Shown here piece after piece: positions 1 through 7,472 of a DNA stretch of 64,000 nucleotides. The DNA lies in assembly GCA_944324965.1 (NCBI GenBank), contig CALUYH010000006.1, positions 1 to 64,000 on the forward strand. The letters run 5' to 3'. A model generated the notes under the pieces. It saw only the letters and a list, made by a program, of their open reading frames with translations, did not search any database and was not told where the DNA came from. The position numbers and the translations under genes were made by a program. The stretch comes from Candidatus Avelusimicrobium gallinaceum. GTDB lineage: Bacteria; Elusimicrobiota; Elusimicrobia; Elusimicrobiales; Elusimicrobiaceae. How positions within the stretch are numbered: position 1 is the first letter of the stretch; each line of letters starts with the position of its first letter.

Positions 1-322
1 GGCGGGGCGGTGTTGAAAGTGACCGGCTGGCAGGGTATTTTCGGCGTGCTGTGTGCGGTGGGCGTACTCCTTACGGCTGCGTGCATTCACTTCAACGGCC
101 ATGGCTTCCGCCCGCGAACAGGCCGGCACGGCTTCGGCGCTTTTGGGCGCTTCGGGCTTTTTGTTCGGCAGCCTGGTGTCCCCGCTGGTCGGGATGGGCA
201 ACATCCTGATTTCTACCGGGATTACGTTTGTCATCAGCGCCATCGCCTCTACCGTTTGCGGCGTGTTGGCCGTCCGCTGGAAAGAATCCGTTTCCGACAG
301 CGCCGCCAGCTCCGCCTGCTAA
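1..322 (+). pseudogene. MFS transporter C-terminal remnant, frame-disrupted
   Basis: Two reading frames carry pieces of a major facilitator protein resembling the Bcr/CflA drug-efflux group. Frame 1 (1 to about 90) reads GGAVLKVTGWQGIFGVLCAV, a membrane segment. Frame 2 (about 86-322) reads TSTAMASAREQAGTASALLG and continues through two more hydrophobic segments to a stop at 322. The second part is the typical loop and last helices of Bcr-type transporters. Frame 2 is closed upstream by a stop at 14-16, so the parts cannot form one protein without a frameshift. The frame-1 segment also resembles the GW..IF motif normally found near helices 4-5, which would imply an internal deletion. The 5' end lies outside the window. 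Confidence 0.6.
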
Positions 323-346
323 ACGTATTTTCAACCGCACGGATAC

Positions 347-373
347 AGAGCTCCCCCGAGGGAGCTCTTTTTT
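347..373 (+). terminator. Rho-independent terminator
   Basis: A stem AGAGCTCCC / GGGAGCTCT is followed by a T run. It closes the MFS remnant transcript before the MerR promoter. Confidence 0.85.
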
Positions 374-387
374 GTTCCAAAATTCGC

Positions 388-418
388 TTGACCTGGAGCT
401 GACTCCAAGTATTACAAT
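388..418 (+). promoter_or_regulatory. MerR-type promoter and operator for the merR-like gene
   Basis: A -35 box TTGACC (388-393) and a -10 box TACAAT (413-418) are separated by 19 bp, the long spacing typical of MerR-family targets. The spacer holds the dyad TGGAG-N4-CTCCA (394-407). The same arrangement recurs at 1421-1451. It resembles the NmlR/AdhR class of operators (CTTGACttGGAGT..ACTCCAAG). Autoregulation is inferred. Confidence 0.8.
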
Positions 419-436
419 ATAAGCACGGAGGAGTTT

Positions 437-814
437 ATGACCATATCGGAAGTGAGCGAAAAGTACGGCCTGTCGCCGGATACGCTTCGCTATTACGAAA
501 AAGCCGGGCTCATCCCGCCCGTGCACCGCAAGGAAAACGGCATCCGCGATTACACGCCCGAAGACTGCGGTTGGGTGGAGTTTATCAAGTGTATGCGCGA
601 GGCGGGCCTTTCCATTGACGTGCTGACGCAATACATCGCGCTGTACGCCAAGGGAAACCGCACCCTGCAAAAACGCAAAAACCTGCTGGTGGCCGAACGC
701 GACCGCCTGAAGGAACGCATTGAACAAATGCAAAAAACGCTGAAACGGCTGAATTACAAAATTTCCGTTTATGACGAAAAAATCGTCGCGTGCGAAAAAA
801 AATTACTCAAATGA
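437..814 (+). CDS. MerR-family transcriptional regulator (NmlR/AdhR-like)
   Basis: The 125-residue protein begins with the winged-helix signature MTISEVSEKYGLSPDTLRYY, followed by the AGLIPP and RDY motifs of MerR regulators. It ends in a long coiled coil (about residues 78-125) that would pair the dimer. A Cys in the EDCGWVEFIKC segment sits where thiol-sensing AdhR/NmlR regulators carry their reactive Cys; metal-binding Cys clusters are absent. GGAGGAG lies just before the ATG. It is preceded by its own 19-bp-spacer promoter, and the next gene follows after 9 nt. I infer that it senses electrophilic or redox stress and controls the cluster to 6382. The effector is unknown. Confidence 0.85.
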   Translation: MTISEVSEKYGLSPDTLRYYEKAGLIPPVHRKENGIRDYTPEDCGWVEFIKCMREAGLSIDVLTQYIALYAKGNRTLQKRKNLLVAERDRLKERIEQMQKTLKRLNYKISVYDEKIVACEKKLLK

Positions 815-823
815 GGCTTTCTT

Positions 824-1363
824 ATGACTAAAAAAGTACTGATTATTTCTTCCAGCCCCCGCAAGGGCGGCAATTCGGACCTGCTGTGCGACCAATTTGC
901 CAAAGGCGCGCAGGAAGCCGGACACGAGGTGGAGAAAATTTCCCTGCGTGAACATAAAATCAATTATTGCACGGGCTGCGGCGTGTGCAACGAAACGCAC
1001 CGTTGCGTGCAAAAGGACGATATGGCTCCCCTGCTGGACAAAATGCTGGCGGCAGACGTCATCGTGCTGGCCACGCCGGTGTATTTCTACTCCATGGACG
1101 GCCAACTGAAAACCTTCATAGACCGCACCGTCCCGCGCTATACGGATATTTCGCATAAGGACTTCTATTATATTCTCACTTCGGCCGATACGGAAAAGAA
1201 AAACCTGGCCCGCACCGTGGAAGCCCTGCGCGGATATACGCAAGACTGTTTGGAAGACGCGCACGAAAAAGCCGTCATCTACGGAACCGGCGCCTGGCAA
1301 AAAGGCGAAATCAAAAATACGCCCGCGTATGAAGAAGCCTACCAGGCCGGCAAACACTGCTGA
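824..1363 (+). CDS. NADPH-dependent FMN reductase / iron-sulfur flavoprotein family
   Basis: This 179-residue protein has the flavodoxin-like fold of the FMN_red family. It starts with the phosphate-binding loop SSSPRKGGNSD (about residues 9-19), then CTGCGVCNETHRC (about residues 50-62), a compact cysteine motif typical of Isf-type iron-sulfur flavoproteins. ATPVYFYSMDGQLKTFIDRT is the conserved FMN-side segment. It probably moves electrons from NAD(P)H or ferredoxin to an acceptor in the cytoplasm; no signal peptide is seen. It lies 9 nt after the MerR regulator and is followed by a terminator, so the two form a bicistron. The substrate is not predictable. Confidence 0.85.
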   Translation: MTKKVLIISSSPRKGGNSDLLCDQFAKGAQEAGHEVEKISLREHKINYCTGCGVCNETHRCVQKDDMAPLLDKMLAADVIVLATPVYFYSMDGQLKTFIDRTVPRYTDISHKDFYYILTSADTEKKNLARTVEALRGYTQDCLEDAHEKAVIYGTGAWQKGEIKNTPAYEEAYQAGKHC

Positions 1364-1381
1364 CGCCGTATGCTCTGTTTG

Positions 1382-1406
1382 GGCGCACCCCCGGGTGCGC
1401 CTTTTT
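1382..1406 (+). terminator. Rho-independent terminator
   Basis: GGCGCACCC / GGGTGCGCC pairs tightly and is followed by CTTTTT. It separates the regulator/flavoprotein pair from the second MerR-type promoter. Confidence 0.8.
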
Positions 1407-1420
1407 ATGTCCCCAAGGGC

Positions 1421-1451
1421 TTGACTTGGAGTAAACTCCAGCTTGTATACT
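1421..1451 (+). promoter_or_regulatory. Second MerR-type promoter/operator driving the redox cluster
   Basis: TTGACT (1421-1426) and TATACT (1446-1451) are 19 bp apart. The dyad TGGAG-N4-CTCCA (1427-1440) sits at the same place in the spacer as in the promoter at 388-418. A strong ribosome site AAGGAGG (1458-1464) precedes the ATG at 1470. The matching operators imply that the MerR regulator at 437 controls this transcript. Confidence 0.82.
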
Positions 1452-1469
1452 TTTTAAAAGGAGGTTTGT

Positions 1470-2195
1470 ATGCCGCTTACACACAAACATTTTACAGGGT
1501 TGTTGGCAGCCGGCCTGCTGGGCAGCAGCTGTCTGCACGCTTACGATTGGAAATCCGCCCGCAAGGAGCTTTCCCCTCAAGAAGCGTCCATCGCCGAAAC
1601 GGCCGCATTGGCTGCAGTAGGCGACTTAAACAAACTGGCCCCGGCCTTTGACCGCGCCTTAAACAGCGGCCTTAGCGTAAACGAGCTGAAGGAAGTCGTG
1701 CTGCAGCTGTATGCGTATGTCGGTTTTCCGCGTTGTTTAAACGCTTCCGGCGTATTGGAACAGGTCGTCAACAGCCGTCAAGCTGCCCAAAAAGGCGACT
1801 TAACCGGCCCCGAAGCGCAGCCCATCCCCGCCGGGACGGACCGCTACGAACTGGGCAAAAAGAATTTGGAGGTGCTCGTCGCGGGCGAACTGCCCAGCCA
1901 TCCGCCCGTGTTTATCCAGGGGACGGATACGTTCTTAAAGGAACATTTGTTTGCCGACATTTTTGCGCGCGGCGTGCTGACGTACGACCAGCGCGAAACC
2001 GCCACCGTGGCCGCCTTGGCCGCTTTGGGCAATGTAGCCCCGCAGTTGCAAGCCCATATGGGGATGGCGATGAACGTGGGCGTTACGCCCGCCAAGATAG
2101 AAGGCATTTTGGCCGTGGTTAAGCAAGCCGTCGGCCGCAAAACCGCCCGGCTGGGGCTTAAATCCCTGCAGCAAGTGGTAGCCTCCCGGGAGTAA
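1470..2195 (+). CDS. Exported carboxymuconolactone decarboxylase-like protein
   Basis: This 241-residue protein has an N-terminal signal peptide (hydrophobic stretch LLAAGLLGSSCLHA) and two copies of the CMD/AhpD-like helical fold, about residues 35-110 and 130-230. Typical pieces are ETAALAAVGDLNKL and RETATVAALAALGNVAPQL. The CxxC redox motif of AhpD is not visible, so peroxidase-partner activity is doubtful. CMD-fold proteins paired with cupins are common in bacterial redox clusters, and here the cupin follows 9 nt later. An exported form is unusual. It is the first gene under the second MerR-type promoter. The reaction is unknown. Confidence 0.8.
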   Translation: MPLTHKHFTGLLAAGLLGSSCLHAYDWKSARKELSPQEASIAETAALAAVGDLNKLAPAFDRALNSGLSVNELKEVVLQLYAYVGFPRCLNASGVLEQVVNSRQAAQKGDLTGPEAQPIPAGTDRYELGKKNLEVLVAGELPSHPPVFIQGTDTFLKEHLFADIFARGVLTYDQRETATVAALAALGNVAPQLQAHMGMAMNVGVTPAKIEGILAVVKQAVGRKTARLGLKSLQQVVASRE

Positions 2196-2204
2196 GGAGA
2201 AACT

Positions 2205-2696
2205 ATGAAACCCGCCAAATGGCTTATTTTTTGTATGGCGGCCGTCTTGCTCACTGCCGCGATGTCCGCCAAACCGCACAAGGAGAATTCTATGAAAAAA
2301 GCACCGATTGATACGATTTTTGCCCAAGGGGAACCCAACCCCTACGGCCAGTTTTTTACGGGACAGACCTATTTAAATATGCTCAGCCCCAAAGACGACG
2401 TTTTCAACGCCCCTATCGGCAACGTCACTTTTGAGCCGGGCGCGCGCACCAACTGGCACAAACACGACGGCGGACAAATCCTGCTGGTGCTGGCCGGGGA
2501 AGGCCGCTACCAGGAAAAGGGCAAAGACATTCAAATCCTGCACAAAGGCGACATCGTCCGCATTGCGCCCGGCGTCATTCACTGGCACGGCGCCGCGCCG
2601 GACAGCTGGTTTGTACACATCTCGCTGGAAACCAATGCCCACCAAAACGGCAAAACCGATTGGCTGGACCCGGTAACGGATGAAGAATATAAATGA
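2205..2696 (+). CDS. Cupin-domain protein, probably exported
   Basis: The 163-residue reading begins with a signal-like segment (WLIFCMAAVLLTAAMSA) after an SD AAGGAG. The cupin barrel follows, with metal-binding motif 1 NWHKHDGGQILLVLAGEG and motif 2 around PGVIHWHGA. The His residues fit a mononuclear metal site. A second ATG at 2292 with its own SD (AAGGAG 2280-2285, 6 nt spacing) would give a 134-residue form lacking the signal. Either or both may be used. It follows the CMD-like gene after 9 nt; CMD and cupin domains often work together or are fused. The substrate is unknown. Confidence 0.8.
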   Translation: MKPAKWLIFCMAAVLLTAAMSAKPHKENSMKKAPIDTIFAQGEPNPYGQFFTGQTYLNMLSPKDDVFNAPIGNVTFEPGARTNWHKHDGGQILLVLAGEGRYQEKGKDIQILHKGDIVRIAPGVIHWHGAAPDSWFVHISLETNAHQNGKTDWLDPVTDEEYK

Positions 2697-2703
2697 GGAA
2701 ACT

Positions 2704-4455
2704 ATGAGCGTACTGGATAAAGTAAATTTTCCCCAAGATTTGAAAACGCTTTCCCTCGCCGAACTGCAAACGCTGGCGGACGAAATACGCCGCCTGCTGA
2801 TTTACAAAATTGACGCGACCGGCGGCCATTTTGGGCCCAACCTGGGGTTTATTGAACCGACCATTGCCCTGCATTACGTGTTCAATTCGCCCACGGACCA
2901 AGTGGTGTTTGACGTGTCGCACCAATGCTACACGCACAAAATTCTTACCGGCCGCAAGGCATATTTTACCAATCCGGCCAAATACCACGAAATTTCCGGC
3001 TACACCAATCCGCAGGAAAGCGAACACGATTGGTTCGTCGTAGGCCACACGTCCACCGACCCCAGCTTGGCGGTGGGGCTGGCCATGGCCCGCGATTTAA
3101 AGAAAGAGCACCGCAACGTCATTGCGGTCATTGGGGACGGATCGTTAAGCGGCGGGGAAGCCTTTGAAGGGCTGGATAATGCCGCCGCGCTGCACACGAA
3201 TCTCATTATTGTAGTGAACGACAACGAAATGTCCATCGCCCCCAACCACGGCGGTTTGTACGGCAACCTGGCCTTGCTGCGCCGCACGCAGGGAAAAGGC
3301 GAGCCGAACTTTTTTAAGGCGCTGGGGTTTGACTATGTATACGTGGACGACGGCAACAACCTGCCTTCGCTGATCCGCGCTTTTGAACAGGTCAAAGACA
3401 CTCCCCGCCCCACCGTCGTGCACTTGCACACACTGAAGGGCAAAGGCTGTGCACAGGCCGAACAAAACAAAGAGGCTTTCCATTGGATTTTGCCGGGCAC
3501 GCTGGAAGGCAAAAATCCGCCCGCGACGCAGGACTCCTACGATTCCATTACCGTAGATTACTTCTTAAAAAAGCACCGCGAAGATCCTTCCTTCATCGTG
3601 CTGAACCCGGCCACGCCGGGCGCGGTGGCACTCACGCCGCAAATCCGCGCGCAGCTGGGCGAAGGTTTTGCCGATGTGGGCATTGCCGAAGAACACGCCG
3701 TGGCCTGTGCTTCGGGCCTGGCCCGGGCGGGCGCCAAACCGGTGCTGGCGGTGTTAAGCTCGTTTATCCAGCGCGCTTATGACCAGCTGTCGCAAGATTT
3801 AGCCCTCAACAATAATCCCGCCGTGGTGTTGGTCTATGGGGGTTCCATCTCGGGGGCGGACGCTACGCACCTGGGCTGTTTTGACATGGCACTGCTGGGC
3901 AACATCCCCAACCTGGTGTACTTGGCGCCCACCTCTCAAGAAGAATACCTGGCCATGCTGAACTGGGCCGTACGGCAAACAGAACATGCAGTGGCAATTC
4001 GGGTACCGGTTGGCCCGTTGGCCGCGGCCGGACGGCCGGTGGCAACGGATTACAGCCCGCTGAACCGTTTTGAAACGGTCGTATCCGGGCGGGAAGTTGC
4101 CTTGCTGGGCCTGGGCAATTTTTACCACTTGGCCGAGCAAGTGCACGAACTGCTGGAGCAACAGCTGGGCATACGGGCTACGCTGATTAACCCGCGCTAT
4201 ATTTCCGGAGTGGACCGCGAATGCCTGGACCGGCTGACCGAGCAGCACCGCCTGGTTGTTACGTTGGAAGACGGCATTGTAGAAGGCGGCTTCGGTCAAA
4301 AAGTAGCTTCCTGCTGTGCAAAAAACGGTCTAAAGGTGCTGAACTTTGGCGCGCAAAAAGAATTTACCGACCGCGTGCCGACCGAAGAACTCTACCGCCG
4401 TTTCCACCTGACACCGCAGCAAATCGTACAGGATATTCAAAACGCACTTAAATAG
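2704..4455 (+). CDS. 1-deoxy-D-xylulose-5-phosphate synthase-like thiamine enzyme
   Basis: This 583-residue transketolase-fold protein aligns by eye with DXS along its length. It has GGHFGPNLG (H42), the thiamine motif GDGSLSGGE (144-152) ending near ND (172-173), the catalytic Glu of GIAEEHAV (E329), SSFIQRAYDQ (352-361) and GADATHLG (384-391). Two positions differ from classical DXS. The DRAG motif reads YGGS (378-381) and YPRG reads VPVG (434-437), so the arginines that bind the glyceraldehyde-phosphate in E. coli DXS seem absent. It is shorter than the usual 620 or so residues. The start at 2704 is chosen for the SD GAGGAAAC. It sits in a redox operon, not with isoprenoid genes. Confidence 0.75.
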   Translation: MSVLDKVNFPQDLKTLSLAELQTLADEIRRLLIYKIDATGGHFGPNLGFIEPTIALHYVFNSPTDQVVFDVSHQCYTHKILTGRKAYFTNPAKYHEISGYTNPQESEHDWFVVGHTSTDPSLAVGLAMARDLKKEHRNVIAVIGDGSLSGGEAFEGLDNAAALHTNLIIVVNDNEMSIAPNHGGLYGNLALLRRTQGKGEPNFFKALGFDYVYVDDGNNLPSLIRAFEQVKDTPRPTVVHLHTLKGKGCAQAEQNKEAFHWILPGTLEGKNPPATQDSYDSITVDYFLKKHREDPSFIVLNPATPGAVALTPQIRAQLGEGFADVGIAEEHAVACASGLARAGAKPVLAVLSSFIQRAYDQLSQDLALNNNPAVVLVYGGSISGADATHLGCFDMALLGNIPNLVYLAPTSQEEYLAMLNWAVRQTEHAVAIRVPVGPLAAAGRPVATDYSPLNRFETVVSGREVALLGLGNFYHLAEQVHELLEQQLGIRATLINPRYISGVDRECLDRLTEQHRLVVTLEDGIVEGGFGQKVASCCAKNGLKVLNFGAQKEFTDRVPTEELYRRFHLTPQQIVQDIQNALK

Positions 4456-4464
4456 GAGATCAAT

Positions 4465-5055
4465 ATGAAAAAAATAACCCACCTGATTGGCTCCGGCCTG
4501 TTGCTGACGGCTGCCGCGTGCAGCAATCCGCCGGCGGATATCGGCGGCAGCACCCCGACCAATGCGCAACCGTTTGCCGGCAAAAAGGTGTTGGTGGCGT
4601 ACTATTCACACTCCGGCAACACGCAAGCCGTGGCCCAGCAAATTGCCCGGGCCACCGGCGGGGAATTATTCCGCATAGAAACCGTACAGCCCTACCCGGA
4701 CGTCTACAACCGCCTGGTGGAACAGGCGCAGCAAGAAATCCAAAACGGGGTTCTGCCGGAGTTAAAAACCACCGTGCCCGATATGGCGCAATACGACGTG
4801 GTGTTTGTCGGCTCGCCCAACTGGCTGGGCACATATGTGCCGGCGGTCAAGTCGTTTTTGGCGCAGTACGACTTTTCCGGCAAACAGCTGGTGCCGTTCT
4901 TTACGCACGGCGGAGGCGGTATGCAAAATTGCGAAAGCGATATGCACGCCCAATTGCCCCAAGCCGCGTTTTTACCGGCGGGTGCTTTCCCGGGCCGCTC
5001 CGGCGGGGCGGACGCGGATAAACTGGCCGGCTGGCTAAACAAACTGGCCCAATAA
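4465..5055 (+). CDS. Lipoprotein flavodoxin
   Basis: This 196-residue protein starts with a lipoprotein signal ending in LTAAAC (C19), followed by a short Ser/Pro/Thr linker and a flavodoxin domain (about 38-196). The FMN phosphate loop is YYSHSGNTQ (S48-T53), and FVGSPNWLGTYVPAV matches the second FMN loop. There is no twin-arginine motif, so the apoprotein would pass through Sec and load FMN outside. It lies 9 nt after the DXS-like gene. Flavodoxins are normally cytoplasmic; a lipid-anchored one suggests electron transfer at the envelope. Its donor may be the DUF4405 membrane protein that follows. Confidence 0.82.
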   Translation: MKKITHLIGSGLLLTAAACSNPPADIGGSTPTNAQPFAGKKVLVAYYSHSGNTQAVAQQIARATGGELFRIETVQPYPDVYNRLVEQAQQEIQNGVLPELKTTVPDMAQYDVVFVGSPNWLGTYVPAVKSFLAQYDFSGKQLVPFFTHGGGGMQNCESDMHAQLPQAAFLPAGAFPGRSGGADADKLAGWLNKLAQ

Positions 5056-5086
5056 ACGCTATAATAAATAAAAAAGGAGGACGGTT

Positions 5087-5752
5087 ATGACGCCAAAACT
5101 ATACGTAAAATTAAGTGTGGACGCGCTGATGACCGTCCTCTTTTTAATCTGCCTGGATTACCCGCTGCTGCGCAATATGCCGCACGAAGTGCTGGGCACG
5201 GCGCTGGCGGTGTGTATTTTGGTGCACAACGGGCTGAATTGGAGTTGGTACCGGCATTTGTTCGCCGGCAAATACACCCCCTTCCGCGGAATTTTAACGG
5301 CCGTCAATTTACTGCTTTTGATTTCTATGGCCGGGATGATTATCAGCGGGATTATGCTTTCGCGCCACGTGTTTACGTTTTTGCAGTTGGACGGTTCCTT
5401 TTCCGCGCGGCGGCTGCATCCGTTCTTTGCCTGCTGGAGCTTGCTGTTAATGGGTATCCATCTGGGGTTAAACGGCGGGCTGATAAAACTCTTTTTCCCG
5501 CAAGGCAAACCGTGGGCCAAACGGATTGCGTACGCGTGCGGGTTGCTGATTACCCTGTACGGGCTGTATGCATTTATCCGGCTGGACCTGGCGGACAAAA
5601 TGCTGATGCAATCGCTGCACGTAGGGCGCGGGACGAACGGCTGGCTGCTGCTGGCCGACTACGCGGCCATCTTGCTGGGCGCGGCGTTTGTGGTGTATCA
5701 GCTGGTGAAATGGGCGACTTTTAAACCGGCTTCCAAACCGATTTCCAAATAG
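5087..5752 (+). CDS. DUF4405-type integral membrane protein (cytochrome b-like)
   Basis: The 221-residue protein has about five or six hydrophobic helices. Histidines lie in membrane segments: MPHEVLG, LVHNGLNWSWYRHL and HPFFACWSLLLMGIHLG. This pattern fits the DUF4405 family, whose members resemble heme-b binding four-helix cytochromes. Heme binding is inferred from these histidines, not proven. A strong SD AAAGGAGG precedes the ATG. A TATAAT at 5060-5065 could give an extra internal promoter. It sits between two extracytoplasmic flavodoxins, so it could pass electrons across the membrane to them. Confidence 0.65.
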   Translation: MTPKLYVKLSVDALMTVLFLICLDYPLLRNMPHEVLGTALAVCILVHNGLNWSWYRHLFAGKYTPFRGILTAVNLLLLISMAGMIISGIMLSRHVFTFLQLDGSFSARRLHPFFACWSLLLMGIHLGLNGGLIKLFFPQGKPWAKRIAYACGLLITLYGLYAFIRLDLADKMLMQSLHVGRGTNGWLLLADYAAILLGAAFVVYQLVKWATFKPASKPISK

Positions 5753-5761
5753 GAGAAAAAT

Positions 5762-6382
5762 ATGTTTAAAACGATTTTGATTCTGGTTTTAGCGGCCGCC
5801 GTTATCGGCGGTGCGATAGGCGGCTGGCACCTGTGGCGGGTCGCCCGGCGCAACCAGGCCGAAATGGCCCCCTTCCAAGCACAACCCGTGGCCTACACGG
5901 GACACTTGGGCAAAGTGCTCGTCATTTATTATTCCTGGACCGGCCACACGCAGGACATCGCCCAACGCATTGCCCAGCGCACCGGCGCCGATGTGTTCCG
6001 CCTGCAAACGCAGGAACCCCTTTCCAAAGCACCGTGGATCTATTTAACGCTCAAGCGTCAGCTCTCCACGCAAAAATATCCCGCCCGGCAGCACCCGTTG
6101 CCGGACGTGTCCGGCTATGACGTGGTGTTTGTCGGCTCGCCCGTGTGGTGGTACACGGCGGCCACGCCCATACTGCAATTTTTGCAGGAGATGGATTTTA
6201 AGGGCAAAAAAGTGGTTCCGTTTTCCACCCAGGGCAGCAACTACGGCACCTTCTTTAAAGATTTTTCCGCCCGCGCCCAAAACGCGCAATTGTTACAAGG
6301 AGCCTCGTTCAACAATCTCCCGCCGAAATATGATTCGGCCGTAGACAGCAAAATAAACGCGTGGCTGAACGCTTTGCCCTAA
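5762..6382 (+). CDS. Membrane-anchored flavodoxin
   Basis: This 206-residue protein has one N-terminal hydrophobic helix (residues 3-25) followed by Arg-rich WRVARR and a flavodoxin domain from about residue 50. The FMN loop is YYSWTGHTQ (S58-T63) and the second loop is FVGSPVWWYTAATPIL. The anchor lacks a lipobox. An uncleaved signal anchor with the domain outside seems likely, but the positive charges after the helix could instead keep it inside, so topology is uncertain. It is the second flavodoxin of the cluster, 9 nt after the DUF4405 gene, and is followed by a terminator. Confidence 0.8.
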   Translation: MFKTILILVLAAAVIGGAIGGWHLWRVARRNQAEMAPFQAQPVAYTGHLGKVLVIYYSWTGHTQDIAQRIAQRTGADVFRLQTQEPLSKAPWIYLTLKRQLSTQKYPARQHPLPDVSGYDVVFVGSPVWWYTAATPILQFLQEMDFKGKKVVPFSTQGSNYGTFFKDFSARAQNAQLLQGASFNNLPPKYDSAVDSKINAWLNALP

Positions 6383-6389
6383 TCAACCG

Positions 6390-6420
6390 CTCCCCGGTTC
6401 ATCCCGGGGAGTATTTTTTA
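6390..6420 (+). terminator. Rho-independent terminator of the redox cluster
   Basis: CTCCCCGG / CCGGGGAG with a six-base loop, then TATTTTTTA. It ends the operon that begins at the promoter at 1421. Confidence 0.85.
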
Positions 6421-6484
6421 TCCCGCATAAAAGCTACAATAAATACGTGTGATACTTTTCACCCGGCCGCATAATATAAATAGA

Positions 6485-6985
6485 ATGACGTCATTTGAAG
6501 AACTGTACCAAACGCATTTTAAATCCGTTTACGCCTACGTGTTTGCGCGTGTGCGCAACGCCGCCGCAGCCGAAGACATCTGCGCCAGCGTATGGAAAAA
6601 ATGCTACGAACACTTCGCTTCGTTTGACGAAACCAAAGGCATATTTGGGCAGTGGCTGTTTGGCATTGCCCGCAACGAAACCAATATGTACGGGCGGCTG
6701 TTTTGGGTGAAACATATTTTTTCCCTGCCGGACACGGAGGACGAATTCCTCGCCAGTGCGGACCCGACGCCCCTGGAAAAACTGGAAGAAAACGCCTTCC
6801 GCGCGGGTTTGCTGCGCGCACTGGGGCGGTTATCCGATAAAGAGCGGGATTTAATTTCGCTCAAGTTTTACTCGGGTCTGAACAACCGCCAAATCGCCGC
6901 CGTTACCAAACTGACCGAAACCAACGTCGGCACGCTGTTACACCGGGCCGTACAAAAATTACGCCGGTATATGGAGCTTGTATGA
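6485..6985 (+). CDS. ECF-type RNA polymerase sigma factor
   Basis: This 166-residue protein has sigma region 2 (FEELYQTHFKSVYAYVFARV through GQWLFGIARNETN) and region 4 (LGRLSDKERDLISLKFYSGL, then NNRQIAAVTKLTETNVGTLL). These are hallmarks of extracytoplasmic-function sigma-70 factors. The ATG at 6485 lacks an SD, and an alternative GTG start at 6449 would add 12 residues; TACAAT at 6435-6440 lies 8 nt before that GTG. The next gene overlaps by 4 nt (ATGA), which indicates translational coupling and suggests a sigma/anti-sigma pair. Confidence 0.88.
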   Translation: MTSFEELYQTHFKSVYAYVFARVRNAAAAEDICASVWKKCYEHFASFDETKGIFGQWLFGIARNETNMYGRLFWVKHIFSLPDTEDEFLASADPTPLEKLEENAFRAGLLRALGRLSDKERDLISLKFYSGLNNRQIAAVTKLTETNVGTLLHRAVQKLRRYMELV

Positions 6986-7461
6986 AAATGCCAAAAGATT
7001 GGATGGACAAAGCCTCCCGCCTGGATTTTGACCCGCAGGCCAAAGCCCAGCAGCGCGTGTGGGCCCGCCTGAACGGCTGGCAGCCGCGCCGCCGCCCCGC
7101 GTGGGCGCTGGCGTGGGGGATGGTGGCCGTGCTGCTCGTGTTGGCAGGCGGATGGGCCGGCGTACGCTGGAGCGCCTACCTGCACTGCCCGGCCGAACAG
7201 CCCGCGGCCCCGCTGCAAAACGCCCAGTGCAAAAAGGCCGACGGCCGCTGGCTGATTTCCACCCAGCTGGAATGCAACGGAACGGATTGTTCCTGCACCA
7301 AAACGCTGACGATATGCGACAAACACCCCGTCACGCGCGTCACCCGCAAAACGTGCACCAACGCCGCGCCGGACTTCAACCCGCAGGACCCGTGGAGCCT
7401 GCTGGAAAATCGTTCTCAAGATGAAATAAAAAATTGGGCTACGTGCCAAAATCAATGTTAG
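6982..7461 (+). CDS. Single-pass Cys-rich membrane protein, putative anti-sigma factor
   Basis: A 159-residue protein with a cytoplasmic N-terminus of about 38 residues, one transmembrane helix (about 40-62) and a periplasmic part carrying nine cysteines (69, 83, 98, 103, 105, 112, 125, 155, 159). It overlaps the sigma gene by ATGA. Position and topology suggest an anti-sigma factor, but I recognise no zinc-type anti-sigma motif (HxxxCxxC) in the short cytoplasmic part. The periplasmic cysteines could sense disulfide state, and the next gene encodes a thiol-disulfide membrane protein. The family is not recognised. Confidence 0.55.
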   Translation: MKMPKDWMDKASRLDFDPQAKAQQRVWARLNGWQPRRRPAWALAWGMVAVLLVLAGGWAGVRWSAYLHCPAEQPAAPLQNAQCKKADGRWLISTQLECNGTDCSCTKTLTICDKHPVTRVTRKTCTNAAPDFNPQDPWSLLENRSQDEIKNWATCQNQC

Positions 7462-7472
7462 GAGTTATTTGT

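Noticed and set aside
92..733. Long minus-strand open frame across the MFS remnant and merR-like gene
   Set aside because: The translation resembles no protein and mirrors the codon bias of the plus-strand genes; typical shadow of GC-rich coding DNA.
5060..5065. TATAAT before the DUF4405 gene as a firm internal promoter
   Set aside because: No -35 and no TGn extension; the neighbouring genes are spaced as one operon, so it is only a possibility.
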